A stretch of DNA of 64,000 nucleotides from Glycomyces buryatensis (GCF_004912275.1 NZ_STGY01000004.1:1-64000), one strand, 5' to 3'. Shown: positions 25,401 through 33,139, counted from the first letter of the stretch. Notes: generated by a model not told the origin, from the letters alone. Numbers and translations are program-made.

Positions 25401-25777
25401 CCCCTCCCTCCCCTCCGCAGCCCACGGAAGGCGCGAATATGCAGCGCACGCCCGCCGACGAGCCGTCTTCGACCTCGCCGCTGGAACGACGCCGCCTCCA
25501 GACGCCGTCCGAATCCGACTCCGCCGCCTCGTACGCCTGGCGCACCGCCGCCGACGACGGCTGGCAGCGAGTCGACAACGCCTTCGCCGAAACGGTCGAT
25601 GAGACCACCTCGGCGGGACTTCCGAAGCGCCAGCCGATGGAACGACTCGTTCCCGGCGCCGTGGAGGAAAATCAGGAGACCGTCAGCGCGCAGAAACGCA
25701 ACCCCGAAGGTATCCGGGGCCTGCTGTCGGCCTATCACCGTGGAGTGCAGCGAGGACGTGGCAACGATGGCAACTGA
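22472..25777 (+). CDS. cvnA: Conservon sensor kinase (nitrate/nitrite-sensing type)
   Basis: 1101-residue membrane histidine-kinase-like protein, first gene of a conservon. After a basic N-terminus comes a first transmembrane helix (about 32-50). An extracellular helical NIT-type sensor domain (about 55-335) follows, then a second helix (about 340-363), a HAMP-like linker and the kinase core: FQLDHLATRMRRN, N-box ELMDNATAFSPPE and G-box DIGIGMP. The last 400 residues are Pro/Ala-rich and disordered, with short conserved islands ESAWF, DDGW and LPKRQPMERLVPG, then an Arg/Gly-rich end. The GTG at 22472 has AGGAGG nine bases upstream, preferred over the longer frame from 22262. Conservons resemble eukaryotic G-protein receptor complexes; the kinase is thought to signal through the roadblock, DUF742 and GTPase proteins encoded next. 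Confidence 0.93.
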   Translation: MSKRSSNRAGSAARRGPLGLPRIADMRIRSKLGLILLVPLVVLVAVAGLRLYDRAGQVFESDDMVDLVEFNASTAELRYELQRERSLLVTFLRKDDNHIDGLDMEQYDEEAVAEQEDKTDAALEDFNGSFAKVPGLSEDIDTRVAAVGTQYTSLQVIRTAAAENPENSSIDATSRVYQRLIGELVNITDVSSRIVNDPEAARNLQAIAAATTILETLEEERAIAINVGNGQNFINNTRWKNFVAYTEQRAIAEEQFKTVADRSEQLEFFYQAGGLKTEEAAAAVEFETAAVAAGTEQDLVVNDAVIKSYDAILNNGLQYIDQESKQVLDAARSDRDSQIFQLLLEAILILAAFVIATVIALTIARNMAQGLRRLREGALDVAHVSLPQAVAQMRDAESIGGRTPDEVAADTGAVIDIDQRDEIGNVAHSFNIVHTEAIRIAAEQAALRANVSQMFINLARRSQNLVDRLIGHLDHLERGEENPDRLAELFQLDHLATRMRRNDENLLVLAGADSTRQERHPAPVGDILQAAQSEVEQYTRIEFGNVEAIREIKPAAVNDLVHLVAELMDNATAFSPPEAAVLVEAEQMKTAESPHGAIRVRISDIGIGMPPAQIEDINRQLSESADVIDLASSRMMGLVVVARLAKRHHAKVELRPGEQRGTVAEVVLGEAVLTEPQMPQRSPLDGGETVSLSEPDRGPRGELVAGMDASTGALPRVPESPAGLFDTVAPAGMQSPPNPTREVPPAWRSSEPTAPPNIPPQQGPTHPSAPGAPAQAPEPYTGELPLQQRTAQPSQFEPAGQAAEPGFMFRPGGLADEERPNGKKVMEVTGEIVSSEHVALPKIQLEAWTPAEPAEAQPPSWPDTAAGSGTEAPKPAGSDRVSAIDATTELPIFREVESAWFKAITPAPKPVESVTETAAETAAAEAPPAQVSPAPSALDAPAQAAPVEPAEVAETSPLRYGEDSSAADTSSRAWEAAPPSPPQPTEGANMQRTPADEPSSTSPLERRRLQTPSESDSAASYAWRTAADDGWQRVDNAFAETVDETTSAGLPKRQPMERLVPGAVEENQETVSAQKRNPEGIRGLLSAYHRGVQRGRGNDGN

Positions 25778-25819
25778 GTCGCCTGACCGCAACACGGCAG
25801 ACGCTAAGGAGCGCAAACG

Positions 25820-26218
25820 ATGAGCACTGGTGGAACCTCAGTCCAGGACTTGGGCTGGCTGCTGGCTGGATTCGCCGAACGCGTGCCCGGAGTGGCGCAC
25901 GCCGTGGCGGTCAGCGCAGACGGGCTGCTGCTGGCGTCCTCGCGGGACCTCCCACGGGACCGCGCCGACCAGCTGTCGGCGGTCACGTCCGGTCTGGTGA
26001 GCCTCACGCAGGGGGCCTCGCGCTGCTTCGAAGGCGGCGCGGTGCTCCAGACCGTGGTCGAAATGGACCACGGCTTCCTGTTCCTCATGTCCATCAGCGA
26101 CGGATCCTCGTTCGCGGTATTGGCTTCGAAGAACTGCGATGTGGGCCAGGTCGGCTATGAGATGGCGCTGCTGGTGGACCGGGTCGGGCAAGCCCTGACC
26201 CCTTCCGCCCGAAGCTGA
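25820..26218 (+). CDS. cvnB: Conservon roadblock/LC7 protein
   Basis: 132-residue roadblock/LC7-domain protein. The sequence starts with a helix ([28 protein letters not shown]), the usual roadblock beginning, followed by [24 protein letters not shown] and the strand pair [14 protein letters not shown] and [19 protein letters not shown]. In bacteria these proteins act on Ras-like GTPases such as MglA/CvnD. The start ATG has an AAGGAG site nine bases upstream. It follows cvnA by 42 bp; the gap to cvnC is 228 bp, unusually long for this operon. Confidence 0.92.
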   Translation: MSTGGTSVQDLGWLLAGFAERVPGVAHAVAVSADGLLLASSRDLPRDRADQLSAVTSGLVSLTQGASRCFEGGAVLQTVVEMDHGFLFLMSISDGSSFAVLASKNCDVGQVGYEMALLVDRVGQALTPSARS

Positions 26219-26446
26219 CCGAGTCAATGCCTCCCGGCGCCCTTACCTGGGTTTGTCGCATGAGGCGTCGGCACGGTAGGCTCCATTCGAGTGGAATGCA
26301 GCACGAGTGGGACGAGCTGAACAAACCCCTCCGTCGCACCCCCAGGCGACGGGACCGCTGGCTCCCCAGGCAGTGGTTTACGGATAACTGACAGGGCTGC
26401 CCGGCATGGGATTGTGGGATTCCGGTCCGGACGGTTGGAGGTAGAA
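26219..26446 (+). other. Enlarged cvnB-cvnC gap with a short open frame
   Basis: Conservon genes are normally tightly packed. This 228-bp gap holds an ATG-initiated frame of 43 codons (26260-26391), very Arg/Trp-rich, with no ribosome binding site and no match I know. It may be non-coding, hold an internal promoter, or be a vestige of a longer DUF742 N-terminus. Confidence 0.25.
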
Positions 26447-26824
26447 ATGGTCCTCGGTGGTGATGAGCCGACCGGCTCACTCGTCAGGCCGTACGCGGTC
26501 ACGCGCGGCCGCACACGACCCCAATTGGAGATTGCTCTCGAAGCGCTGGTGGAGACCACCGCGCGCGGACGTTCAGGACAGTTCCTGGGCGGCAGGGAGC
26601 AGAAGGTGATCGTCGACCTGTGCGGCGGCCGACTGCAATCGTTGGCGGAGATCGCCGCGCGCATGGAAGTGCCCTTGGGCGTGGCGCGCGTGCTGGTCGC
26701 CGACATGGCGGCGGACGGCCTGCTGGCAGTGCACGCGCCTACCGGATTCTCCGACGACCACGCGGATGAATCCGTCGGAACCGAACTCCTCGAGCGCGTT
26801 CTCAGTGGACTCAGGAGGCTATAG
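26447..26824 (+). CDS. cvnC: Conservon DUF742 protein
   Basis: 125-residue DUF742 protein, third conservon component. SLVRPYAVTRGRTRP is the family hallmark. It is followed by a winged-helix-like region (LAEIAARMEVPLGVARVLVADMAADGLLAVH) and an LLERVLSGLRRL end. The ATG at 26447 is supported by GGAGG five bases upstream; an in-frame GTG at 26414 lacks a site. Family members often carry a long Gln/Pro-rich N-terminus, absent here. The stop lies 6 bp before cvnD. Function is unclear; it is thought to assemble with the roadblock and GTPase proteins. Confidence 0.92.
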   Translation: MVLGGDEPTGSLVRPYAVTRGRTRPQLEIALEALVETTARGRSGQFLGGREQKVIVDLCGGRLQSLAEIAARMEVPLGVARVLVADMAADGLLAVHAPTGFSDDHADESVGTELLERVLSGLRRL

Positions 26825-26830
26825 ACCCTA

Positions 26831-27418
26831 ATGAACTCACCCGCAGACACCTCTCGTGTGACCTCTGCCAAGATCGTCATCGCCGGCGGCTTCGGCGTCG
26901 GCAAGACGACCTTGGTCGGCTCGGTCTCCGAGATCACCCCGCTGACGACCGAGGCCATCATGACCTCGGCCTCGGAGGGCGTGGACGACAACAACCTGGT
27001 GCCCGACAAGGCGACGACCACGGTGGCGATGGACTTCGGTCGTATCACCATCGACCAGGACCTGATCCTGTACCTGTTCGGCACTCCTGGCCAGACCCGG
27101 TTCTGGTTCATGTGGGACGAGCTGGTGCGCGGCGCGATCGGCGCGATCGTGCTGGTCGACACCCGCCGCCTCGCGGACTGCTTCTCGGTCATCGACTTCT
27201 TCGAGCACCGCAAACTGCCGTACCTGGTGGCGGTCAACTGCTTCGACGGCAAGCAGCTGCACGACCTCCAGGACATTCGGGACGCGCTCCAGATCTCGCC
27301 CGAGGTGCCCCTGCTCTACACCGACGCCCGCAACCGGGAGTCGACCAAGCAGGTCCTCATCAAGCTGGTCGAGTACGTCCTGTCCATGCGGCGCACCCGC
27401 ACTGTCGGAGTCGGTTAA
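26831..27418 (+). CDS. cvnD: Conservon Ras-like GTPase
   Basis: 195-residue small GTPase of the conservon/MglA-related group. The P-loop is GGFGVGKTT (19-27), G2/G3 lie in TTVAMDFGR and LFGTPGQTRFWFMWDEL, and the guanine-specificity motif is NCFDG instead of NKXD, which is normal for conservon GTPases. There is no Gln at the Ras-61 position of a typical DXXGQ; GTPGQ substitutes. It should cycle between GTP and GDP with the roadblock protein as regulator. Last gene of the conservon; a hairpin with a T-run follows. Confidence 0.94.
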   Translation: MNSPADTSRVTSAKIVIAGGFGVGKTTLVGSVSEITPLTTEAIMTSASEGVDDNNLVPDKATTTVAMDFGRITIDQDLILYLFGTPGQTRFWFMWDELVRGAIGAIVLVDTRRLADCFSVIDFFEHRKLPYLVAVNCFDGKQLHDLQDIRDALQISPEVPLLYTDARNRESTKQVLIKLVEYVLSMRRTRTVGVG

Positions 27419-27511
27419 CAGCCCACAATGCCCCGCGGCCCCATCCGCGGGACATGGTTGACCGATCCCGGATCGTCTAGGCTGACCCAAACTACCTGGA
27501 CCATAAGCCCA

Positions 27512-27543
27512 CAGGGGCCCGAGGCGAAAGCCTTGGGCCCCTG
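27512..27543 (+). terminator. Conservon terminator
   Basis: CAGGGGCCCGAGGC-GAAA-GCCTTGGGCCCCTG, a 14-bp stem with one G-U pair, followed by AAGCTTTT. Confidence 0.8.
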
Positions 27544-27590
27544 AAGCTTTTCCCGCGGCACCCGCCCCGCCGAAGGAAGCGCGCAGAAAG

Positions 27591-27618
27591 AGGCCCCGAC
27601 GCCATCGCGTCGGGGCCT
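27591..27618 (-). terminator. Terminator of the roadblock/IS110-like operon
   Basis: Hairpin AGGCCCCGACGC / GCGTCGGGGCCT (loop CATC); on the minus strand it is followed by CTTTCT. Faces the conservon terminator. Confidence 0.75.
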
Positions 27619-27621
27619 TCG

Positions 27622-28056
27622 CTATTTGCGGTATAACACGACCTTGGGGATCGATCCGGTGTTGGTCAGCGCCTCGTTGAGCAAGGGTCCCACCTGCATC
27701 GTGAACTGCCCGAGTTCGTAGCCGAGTTGTTCGCGGTCGCACTGGGAGACCGCCAGCAGCGTCAGGCAGATCTGCGGGCCTACCGGGGCCGCCAGCAGCA
27801 CGCCCTCGGCCATCTCGACGATGACCTGCTGGGTGGGGCCGTGGTTCATGGTCCGGCCGGCGCCCTCGCCGATCGACAGGAGCCCGGACCCGATGGAGGC
27901 CAACTGGTCCGCGCGCTCCTTGGGGAGACCGGAGGAGACCGCCAGCGGAATGCCGTCGACGCTCACCAGGACCGCATGGGAGAGGCCGGGGGTGCGGGCC
28001 ACGAGCGAGCCCAGCAGCATGCTCAGCGAGCGCTCGTAGACGCCCAGGTTGCTCAT
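27622..28056 (-). CDS. Roadblock/LC7 protein, second copy
   Basis: 144-residue roadblock/LC7 protein. Its opening MLLGSLVARTPGLSHAVLVSVDGIPLAVSSGLPKERADQL aligns with the same region of CvnB, so the two are paralogues. It is co-transcribed with, and overlaps by 4 bp, the upstream gene ending at 28053, which has a degenerate transposase-like domain and a conservon-type tail. No GTPase or DUF742 gene accompanies it, so it may use the CvnD GTPase encoded 200 bp away on the other strand. That link is inference from proximity. Confidence 0.9.
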   Translation of the reverse strand: MSNLGVYERSLSMLLGSLVARTPGLSHAVLVSVDGIPLAVSSGLPKERADQLASIGSGLLSIGEGAGRTMNHGPTQQVIVEMAEGVLLAAPVGPQICLTLLAVSQCDREQLGYELGQFTMQVGPLLNEALTNTGSIPKVVLYRK

Positions 28057-29648
28057 CTGCTGGCCATCCTCTCGGCCTGGCGCGCCGCCGCGGCGGCGCG
28101 GCCGCCGCCTCGGGCGCGGCCCCAGCCCTTGAAGTAACCGGCGGTGTTCTGAGCGAGCAGTTCGGGGTCGCGGTCGACCGGTTCGGCGAAGCCGGGGTCG
28201 TCGCCGCCGTCGACCACCGAGCCGGGCACCAGGTTCGCCTGCGGCTTGCGCTTGGGCAGACCGGTGGCGGTGGTGGCCTCCTCGGCCGCGGGGGCCTCAT
28301 TGACGTCGCGGGCGGTGCGCCAGCCCTCGTCGCCGGGGAGGGTCCAGGTCTCGGCGTCGGCCTCCTCCTCGCCCTCGGGGCGCTGGAACCAGGCGCTCTT
28401 GGCCTGGCCGAAGATCAACAGGCCGTCGCCCTCGTCGGCGAGCGCCTTCTGGAGGTCGCCGACCGTCTCCTCCTTCGGCTGCCACGGGTGGCGCCGTCCG
28501 GTGTCGGCGGGAGGCTGCTGGCCGATGAGAATCTCCGAGGCCTCGCCCTGGGGGAGCTCGGGCGGCTGCGGGCGCCGGCGGCGGATCGACTGGGTGCGGC
28601 TGGTGGCCTCGCCGTCGACCGGCTGGGCCTCCGGCATCACCTGCGTCGCCTCGAGCTGGGTCTCTTCAAAAGCTGGGGAGACGATGCCGTGGAGCTGCGA
28701 GGCCGGGTCGAGCGCGCGCAGGCTCTGGCGGTCGGGGAGGTCGCCGGGGAGGCGGACCGTATCGTGCGTGCCGGCGCGGCGGCGCCGCCGCGGCTCGGCG
28801 GGCGCCTCCTCGGCGGCACCGAACGTAGGCGCCGAGACGGGCGCCGCGGCCGGTACGGTCTCGGGGCGCGGGCGCTTCGCCTGGATCAGGCCGATGAGGC
28901 CCTCCAGCGAACGGTCCCAAGCGGATACGGCCTCGGCGGTGGCGGACACCGACGGGGCGACCGCCGGGTCGTCGCCGCCGCCGATCTCACGGATCGCCTC
29001 GGTCAGGGCGCCGGCCATCGCGGCCACCTGGCCGGGGTCGGCCACGGTCGCCAGGTCCGCGGCGAGGTCCTCGGTCGAGATCGACTGGAGCGCACCGGGT
29101 TGGGGAAGTCTGGTCAAGATCGCGACCGCACTGGCCTCGCTCGGGTCGTCCCAGGCGGCCAGGGCGGCCGGGAAGACGGCGCGCAGCAGGCACGTGAGCG
29201 CCTCTGACGCCTCGTGACGTGCTCTGGAGGCCGAGGCCACGGTGTCGAGGATGGGGCGCAGGACGGCGATCTCAGGGCGGGCGGCGAAGGGCTGGCCGCC
29301 GACCTCTCCGGTGGCCATGCCGCGGGCGAGGGCGATGGCGTCGTCGAGGGCGTCCTTGGAGCGGGAGGCGGCGGCGTCGGAGCGGATCACGAGGTGTCCG
29401 GCGGCCGAGGCGAACTCGGCCAGCTGGTCGACATCGCCGGAGACGGCGACGGACACGGGGGCCGATCCCAGGGCCTGGCGGGCGAGCAGACCATTGAGGC
29501 GGACCCATCCGCGCGGATCGTCCCCGAACGTGTCGGTGGCGAGCAGACCGCCGCCGGCGGCGACGAGCGCGACCGCGCACGTGGTGTCGCCCTGGCCCGG
29601 AGGGGGGCCGTCGGACTTGTCGGTGGTGATGCCGCAGAAAACTTGCAC
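28053..29648 (-). CDS. IS110-like RNase H domain protein with conservon-type tail
   Basis: 531-residue protein with no standard annotation. The N-terminus (VQVFCGITTDKS, then CAVALVAAGGGLLATDTFGDDPRGWVRL) follows the pattern of the IS110/DEDD transposase RNase H fold (VGIDVAKD..., G.LLA...F...). The catalytic acids look lost: GID is GIT, and the Glu strand reads SVAVSGDV. A helical middle (120-260) follows, then a disordered tail with SAWF, DEGWRTARDV, LPKRKPQANLVPG and an Arg/Gly-rich end. The same islands occur in the same order at the end of CvnA. The GTG at 29648 has a GAGAGGAG site; the end overlaps the roadblock gene. I infer a domesticated, non-catalytic scaffold that works with the roadblock protein. 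It is not a transposon: no inverted repeats or IS context. Confidence 0.65.
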   Translation of the reverse strand: MQVFCGITTDKSDGPPPGQGDTTCAVALVAAGGGLLATDTFGDDPRGWVRLNGLLARQALGSAPVSVAVSGDVDQLAEFASAAGHLVIRSDAAASRSKDALDDAIALARGMATGEVGGQPFAARPEIAVLRPILDTVASASRARHEASEALTCLLRAVFPAALAAWDDPSEASAVAILTRLPQPGALQSISTEDLAADLATVADPGQVAAMAGALTEAIREIGGGDDPAVAPSVSATAEAVSAWDRSLEGLIGLIQAKRPRPETVPAAAPVSAPTFGAAEEAPAEPRRRRRAGTHDTVRLPGDLPDRQSLRALDPASQLHGIVSPAFEETQLEATQVMPEAQPVDGEATSRTQSIRRRRPQPPELPQGEASEILIGQQPPADTGRRHPWQPKEETVGDLQKALADEGDGLLIFGQAKSAWFQRPEGEEEADAETWTLPGDEGWRTARDVNEAPAAEEATTATGLPKRKPQANLVPGSVVDGGDDPGFAEPVDRDPELLAQNTAGYFKGWGRARGGGRAAAAARQAERMASR

Positions 29649-29912
29649 CCGCGAAGCTCCTCTCGTAGGGCGCGCCCCTGAGGGCAAGGCCCTTTCGGCG
29701 TGGACCATCGCCCGGCCCGTATATCAGTCCGTTATCAGTTTTCCGCAGAATACTCGGATCCGCAAGCCGGAGCCTGGTGCGGGTCATCACCGGATTTGCG
29801 TCTATAGCACGCAAAACCGTCAATTCTCGGAGTATGCGATTGACCTATTCCAAAGGGGAATAACGGAGCGCAGACAAGTCGATCACAATGGGAGAGAATG
29901 GAAATGATCGGT

Positions 29913-30731
29913 CTATTCGGCCGAGTCGCCACTCGTCTCTTCGGTCGATTCGGCCCTGGCGGTGCCGCGCCATTCGACGGAACGGTTGATCTTGGCGATG
30001 ACGGCGCGCCAGGCGATGGCGGCCTGCTCGGAGCCGGTCTTGCGGAGGCGGCGGCGGGCGAACGCGCCCCGGAAACCGCCGTCCACAATGAGGCGGAGGG
30101 ATTCGTCGATGTCGTCGAGCGGGGATCCGGAGGTGAGCGCCTCGACGATCGACTGGTTCCGCAGCGCGAAACCGAGATCGCGGCCGACTTCGGCGGCCTT
30201 GATGAGCAGCTCGGGCTCCCAGGCGTCGTGTCCGCCGCGCAGATTCGCGACGACCAGGTCCATTTCGTAGGTGTCGGCTTCGTCACAAACGATGGCTTCG
30301 GCGGTGATGCGCTTCTGCAACTCGCCGTATTCCTCGATCACGGCGAGATCGTTGTCGTCCGATTCGGCGACGTACTCGGCGAGCGATTCCGGGTCGCGGA
30401 AGACCAGCAGTTTTCCTTTGCGCGTCAGGAATACCGGGACCTCTTCGGGGGCGGCGTCGAGCTCGTCGAGGAAGTCGATCTCGTCGGGGACCTCGTTCTC
30501 GTCCTCGTCCTCGGGGTTGTCGCCCACGTCGGGCCCGTCCTCGACGTCGTCCTTGGACTTGGTCGGCTCGACGACTACGTCCTCGCGCGGCAGCGTGTCG
30601 GACATCCGATAGGCGCGCAGGGTGTAACCGGAGTCCTTGCCCAGGTGGAGCTCCACCGGGTCGACGTTGGTCTCATTCCAGAGCTTGTCGGACTCGGCCG
30701 TGCGTGCCGAGCCGCCGGATTCGGCTGCCAT
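29913..30731 (-). CDS. Conserved acidic protein of unknown function
   Basis: 272-residue soluble protein. Residues 55-95 are strongly acidic (runs of DED, DPE and similar). The central part, PVFLTRKGKLLVFRDPESLAEYVAESDDNDLA, suggests an alpha/beta domain, followed by helices and an Arg-rich segment (FRGAFARRRLRKTG). I do not recognise a named family. It lies upstream of no gene in its own direction but downstream of the aldehyde dehydrogenase/deoC cluster, 82 bp away, and has its own GAGGA ribosome binding site before the ATG at 30731. Its function is unknown; the charge pattern is compatible with a protein- or nucleic-acid-binding role. Confidence 0.75.
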   Translation of the reverse strand: MAAESGGSARTAESDKLWNETNVDPVELHLGKDSGYTLRAYRMSDTLPREDVVVEPTKSKDDVEDGPDVGDNPEDEDENEVPDEIDFLDELDAAPEEVPVFLTRKGKLLVFRDPESLAEYVAESDDNDLAVIEEYGELQKRITAEAIVCDEADTYEMDLVVANLRGGHDAWEPELLIKAAEVGRDLGFALRNQSIVEALTSGSPLDDIDESLRLIVDGGFRGAFARRRLRKTGSEQAAIAWRAVIAKINRSVEWRGTARAESTEETSGDSAE

Positions 30732-30813
30732 GTCGGGATCCTCACGTAGTCGTCAACTGCGAGACAGCCTACGACCTTACGAAGGACGACATGGCAGCCG
30801 GTGCCGGGGTGGG

Positions 30814-31719
30814 TCAGTATCCGCCGCCCGCAGTGGCGGCCATGCCCGCCGGGTGCCACACGGTCTTGTACTCGATCCATTGGCGCAGCAGGTCAAGCGA
30901 GTCCCCGCTCCTGCCGGGGCGGCGCACGACCTTGAGCGTCTCGGCCGCGGCGGCCTCCAGCTCGGTCGCGAGGTCGCTGTCGTGGACGCCGGAGAGGTCC
31001 AGGCCGTTGACGTCGGCGTGGCTCGCCAGCGTCGGGGCCAGCTCGGAGGTCTTGCCGCTCAGCAGGTTCACCACGCCGCCGGGCAGGTCCGAGGTCGCCA
31101 GGACCTCGCCGAAACTCAAGGCGGGCAGCGGCATCGACTCACTGGTGGCGACGACGACGGTATTGCCGGTGGCGATCGCCGGGGCGATGGCCTCGACCAG
31201 CCCCAGCAGCGGGTCCGCCCCCGGCGCCACGACGGCGACGACGCCGAGCGGCTCGGGCGTGGTGTGGTTGAAGTACGGCCCGGCCACCGGGTTCGCGCCC
31301 CCGAGGACGGCGGCGACCTTGTCGGTCCAGCCCGCGTAGTGCACGAGCCGGTCGATCGCCTGCTCCACGGTCCCAAGGGCCGCATGGAGTTCGGCGCCGG
31401 TGGCGTCGGACAGCTCCTCGGCGTACTGCCCGGCGCGGCCCTCCAGCATCTCGGCGGCCCGGTAGAGGATCTGCCCCCGCAGGTAGGCGGTCTGTCCGGC
31501 CCAGGGCTTCTGCGCCTTGCGGGCGGCGGCGACCGCGTCGCGGACGTCCTTGCGGCTGGCCAGCGCGGCATTGGCCAGCTCGGCCCCGTCGGGGGTGGTC
31601 ACCGGGTAGCTCCTTCCGGACTCCGAGCGGGGGAACTTGCCGCCCACGTACAGCTTGTAGGTCTTCTTGACGCGCAGACGCACGGGCTCAGTGCGCACGG
31701 GGTCAATGTGCTTAGACAT
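30814..31719 (-). CDS. Half-length aldehyde dehydrogenase homologue
   Basis: 301-residue protein homologous to the NAD-binding part of aldehyde dehydrogenases (KTYKLYVGGKFPRSESGRSY; RGQILYRAAEMLE; PLGVVAVVAPGADPLLGLVEAIAPAIATGNTVVV). It stops before the catalytic domain: the Glu of ELGGK and the active-site Cys are absent, so it cannot be an ordinary dehydrogenase. Frame and codon use are good and the start overlaps the full-length aldehyde dehydrogenase upstream by 8 bp, so this is a maintained gene rather than an obvious pseudogene. It may form a hetero-oligomer with, or regulate, its neighbour. Placement in the deoC cluster suggests a part in deoxynucleoside catabolism. Confidence 0.85.
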   Translation of the reverse strand: MSKHIDPVRTEPVRLRVKKTYKLYVGGKFPRSESGRSYPVTTPDGAELANAALASRKDVRDAVAAARKAQKPWAGQTAYLRGQILYRAAEMLEGRAGQYAEELSDATGAELHAALGTVEQAIDRLVHYAGWTDKVAAVLGGANPVAGPYFNHTTPEPLGVVAVVAPGADPLLGLVEAIAPAIATGNTVVVATSESMPLPALSFGEVLATSDLPGGVVNLLSGKTSELAPTLASHADVNGLDLSGVHDSDLATELEAAAAETLKVVRRPGRSGDSLDLLRQWIEYKTVWHPAGMAATAGGGY

Positions 31720-33136
31720 CGAGGTAAGCCTCCAGTCCCTGGCGGCCGCCCTCGCGGCCGTAACCGGACTCCTTCAGGCCGCCGAACGGGCTGGCGGCGT
31801 CGAACTGGTTGAACGTGTTGGCCCAGACCACGCCCGCGCGCAGCCGCTGGGCCGCCCACAGGATCTTCGACCCTTTCTCGGTCCACACCCCGGCCGACAG
31901 TCCGTAGGGGGTGTTGTTGGCCTTGGCGATCGCCTCGTCCGGGGTGCGGAAGGTCAGTACCGACAGCACCGGCCCGAAGATCTCCTCCTTGGCGATCCGC
32001 ATGGACTGCTGGACGCCGGTGAAGATGGTGGGGCGGAACCAGAATCCGGTCTCGGGCAGGTCGCACGACGGCTGCCAGACCTCGGCGCCCTCGCCCTCGC
32101 CGGCCTCGGTGAGCGCGGTGATGCGGGCGAGCTGCTCGGCGGAGTTGATGGCGCCGACGTCGGTGTTCTTGTCGAGCGGGTCGCCCACGCGCAGGGTCGC
32201 GATGCGGTCCTTGAGCCGCGCGAGCACCTCGTCGGCGATCGACTCCTGGACGAGGAGGCGGGAACCGGCGCAGCACACGTGGCCCTGGTTGAAGAAGATG
32301 CCGTTGACGATGCCCTCGACGGCCTGATCGATCGGGGCGTCGTCGAAGACGATGTTCGCGGCCTTGCCGCCCAGTTCGAGCGTGACCTTCTTCTTCGAGC
32401 CCGCGACGGCCCCCGCGATCGCGCGGCCCACGGCGGTCGAGCCGGTGAACGCGACTTTATCCACTGGGCTGTTGACGACGGCCGCACCGGCGGCGCCCGC
32501 TCCGGGGAGGATATTGACGACGCCCGGAGGCAGGTCGGCCTCCTGGCACAGCTCGGCGAACATCAGCGCGGTCAGCGGCGTGGTCTCGGCGGGCTTGAGC
32601 ACCACCGTGTTCCCGCAGGCCAGGGCCGGGGCGATCTTCCACGACAGCATCAGGAGCGGGAAGTTCCACGGGATCACCTGCCCGATGACGCCGAGCGACT
32701 TCGGGTTCGCTCCGACGCCGGCGTAGGACAGCTTGTCCGCCCAGCCCGCGTGGTAGAAGAAGTGCTGCGCGGCCGTCGGGACGTCGAAGTCGCGCGTCTC
32801 CTTGATCGGCTTGCCGTTGTCGAGTGTCTCGGCGACGGCGAATTCGCGCGCCTTCTCCTGCAGGAGCCGGGCGATGCGGAACAGGTACTTGCCCCGCTCG
32901 GCGCCGGACATGGGGCCCCACACGGTCTCGTGCGCCTGGCGGGCGGCGGCCACCGCGGCGGCCACGTCGGCCTCCCCGGCCTCCGCGACCGTGAACAGGA
33001 CCTCCTCATTGGAGGGATTGACCGACTTGAAGACGGCCCCGTCGGCGGCATCGGTGAACTCGCCGCCGATGAACAGGCCGTAGTGCTCCTTGATATCGGG
33101 GCGCACCGATTCGGGTGCGGGTGCGTAGTCGAACAT
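31712..33136 (-). CDS. Aldehyde dehydrogenase
   Basis: 474-residue NAD(P)-dependent aldehyde dehydrogenase. Visible motifs: the substrate/cofactor segment VIPWNFPLLMLSWKIAPALACGN, the glycine motif FTGSTAVGRAIAG, the general-base Glu in LELGGKAANIVFDD, and the catalytic Cys in FFNQGHVCCAGSRL. The C-terminal EEIFGPVL and NTFNQFDAASPFGG(L/K) segments are complete. It lies 3 bp after deoC and overlaps the half-length homologue. In this operon it would oxidise acetaldehyde or a related aldehyde released by DeoC (inference). Confidence 0.93.
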   Translation of the reverse strand: MFDYAPAPESVRPDIKEHYGLFIGGEFTDAADGAVFKSVNPSNEEVLFTVAEAGEADVAAAVAAARQAHETVWGPMSGAERGKYLFRIARLLQEKAREFAVAETLDNGKPIKETRDFDVPTAAQHFFYHAGWADKLSYAGVGANPKSLGVIGQVIPWNFPLLMLSWKIAPALACGNTVVLKPAETTPLTALMFAELCQEADLPPGVVNILPGAGAAGAAVVNSPVDKVAFTGSTAVGRAIAGAVAGSKKKVTLELGGKAANIVFDDAPIDQAVEGIVNGIFFNQGHVCCAGSRLLVQESIADEVLARLKDRIATLRVGDPLDKNTDVGAINSAEQLARITALTEAGEGEGAEVWQPSCDLPETGFWFRPTIFTGVQQSMRIAKEEIFGPVLSVLTFRTPDEAIAKANNTPYGLSAGVWTEKGSKILWAAQRLRAGVVWANTFNQFDAASPFGGLKESGYGREGGRQGLEAYLDV

Positions 33137-33139
33137 GGC

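Noticed and set aside
27622-29648. Insertion sequence of the IS110 family
   Set aside because: Catalytic residues look lost, the chain ends in a conservon-type tail, it overlaps a roadblock gene, and no element boundaries are seen.
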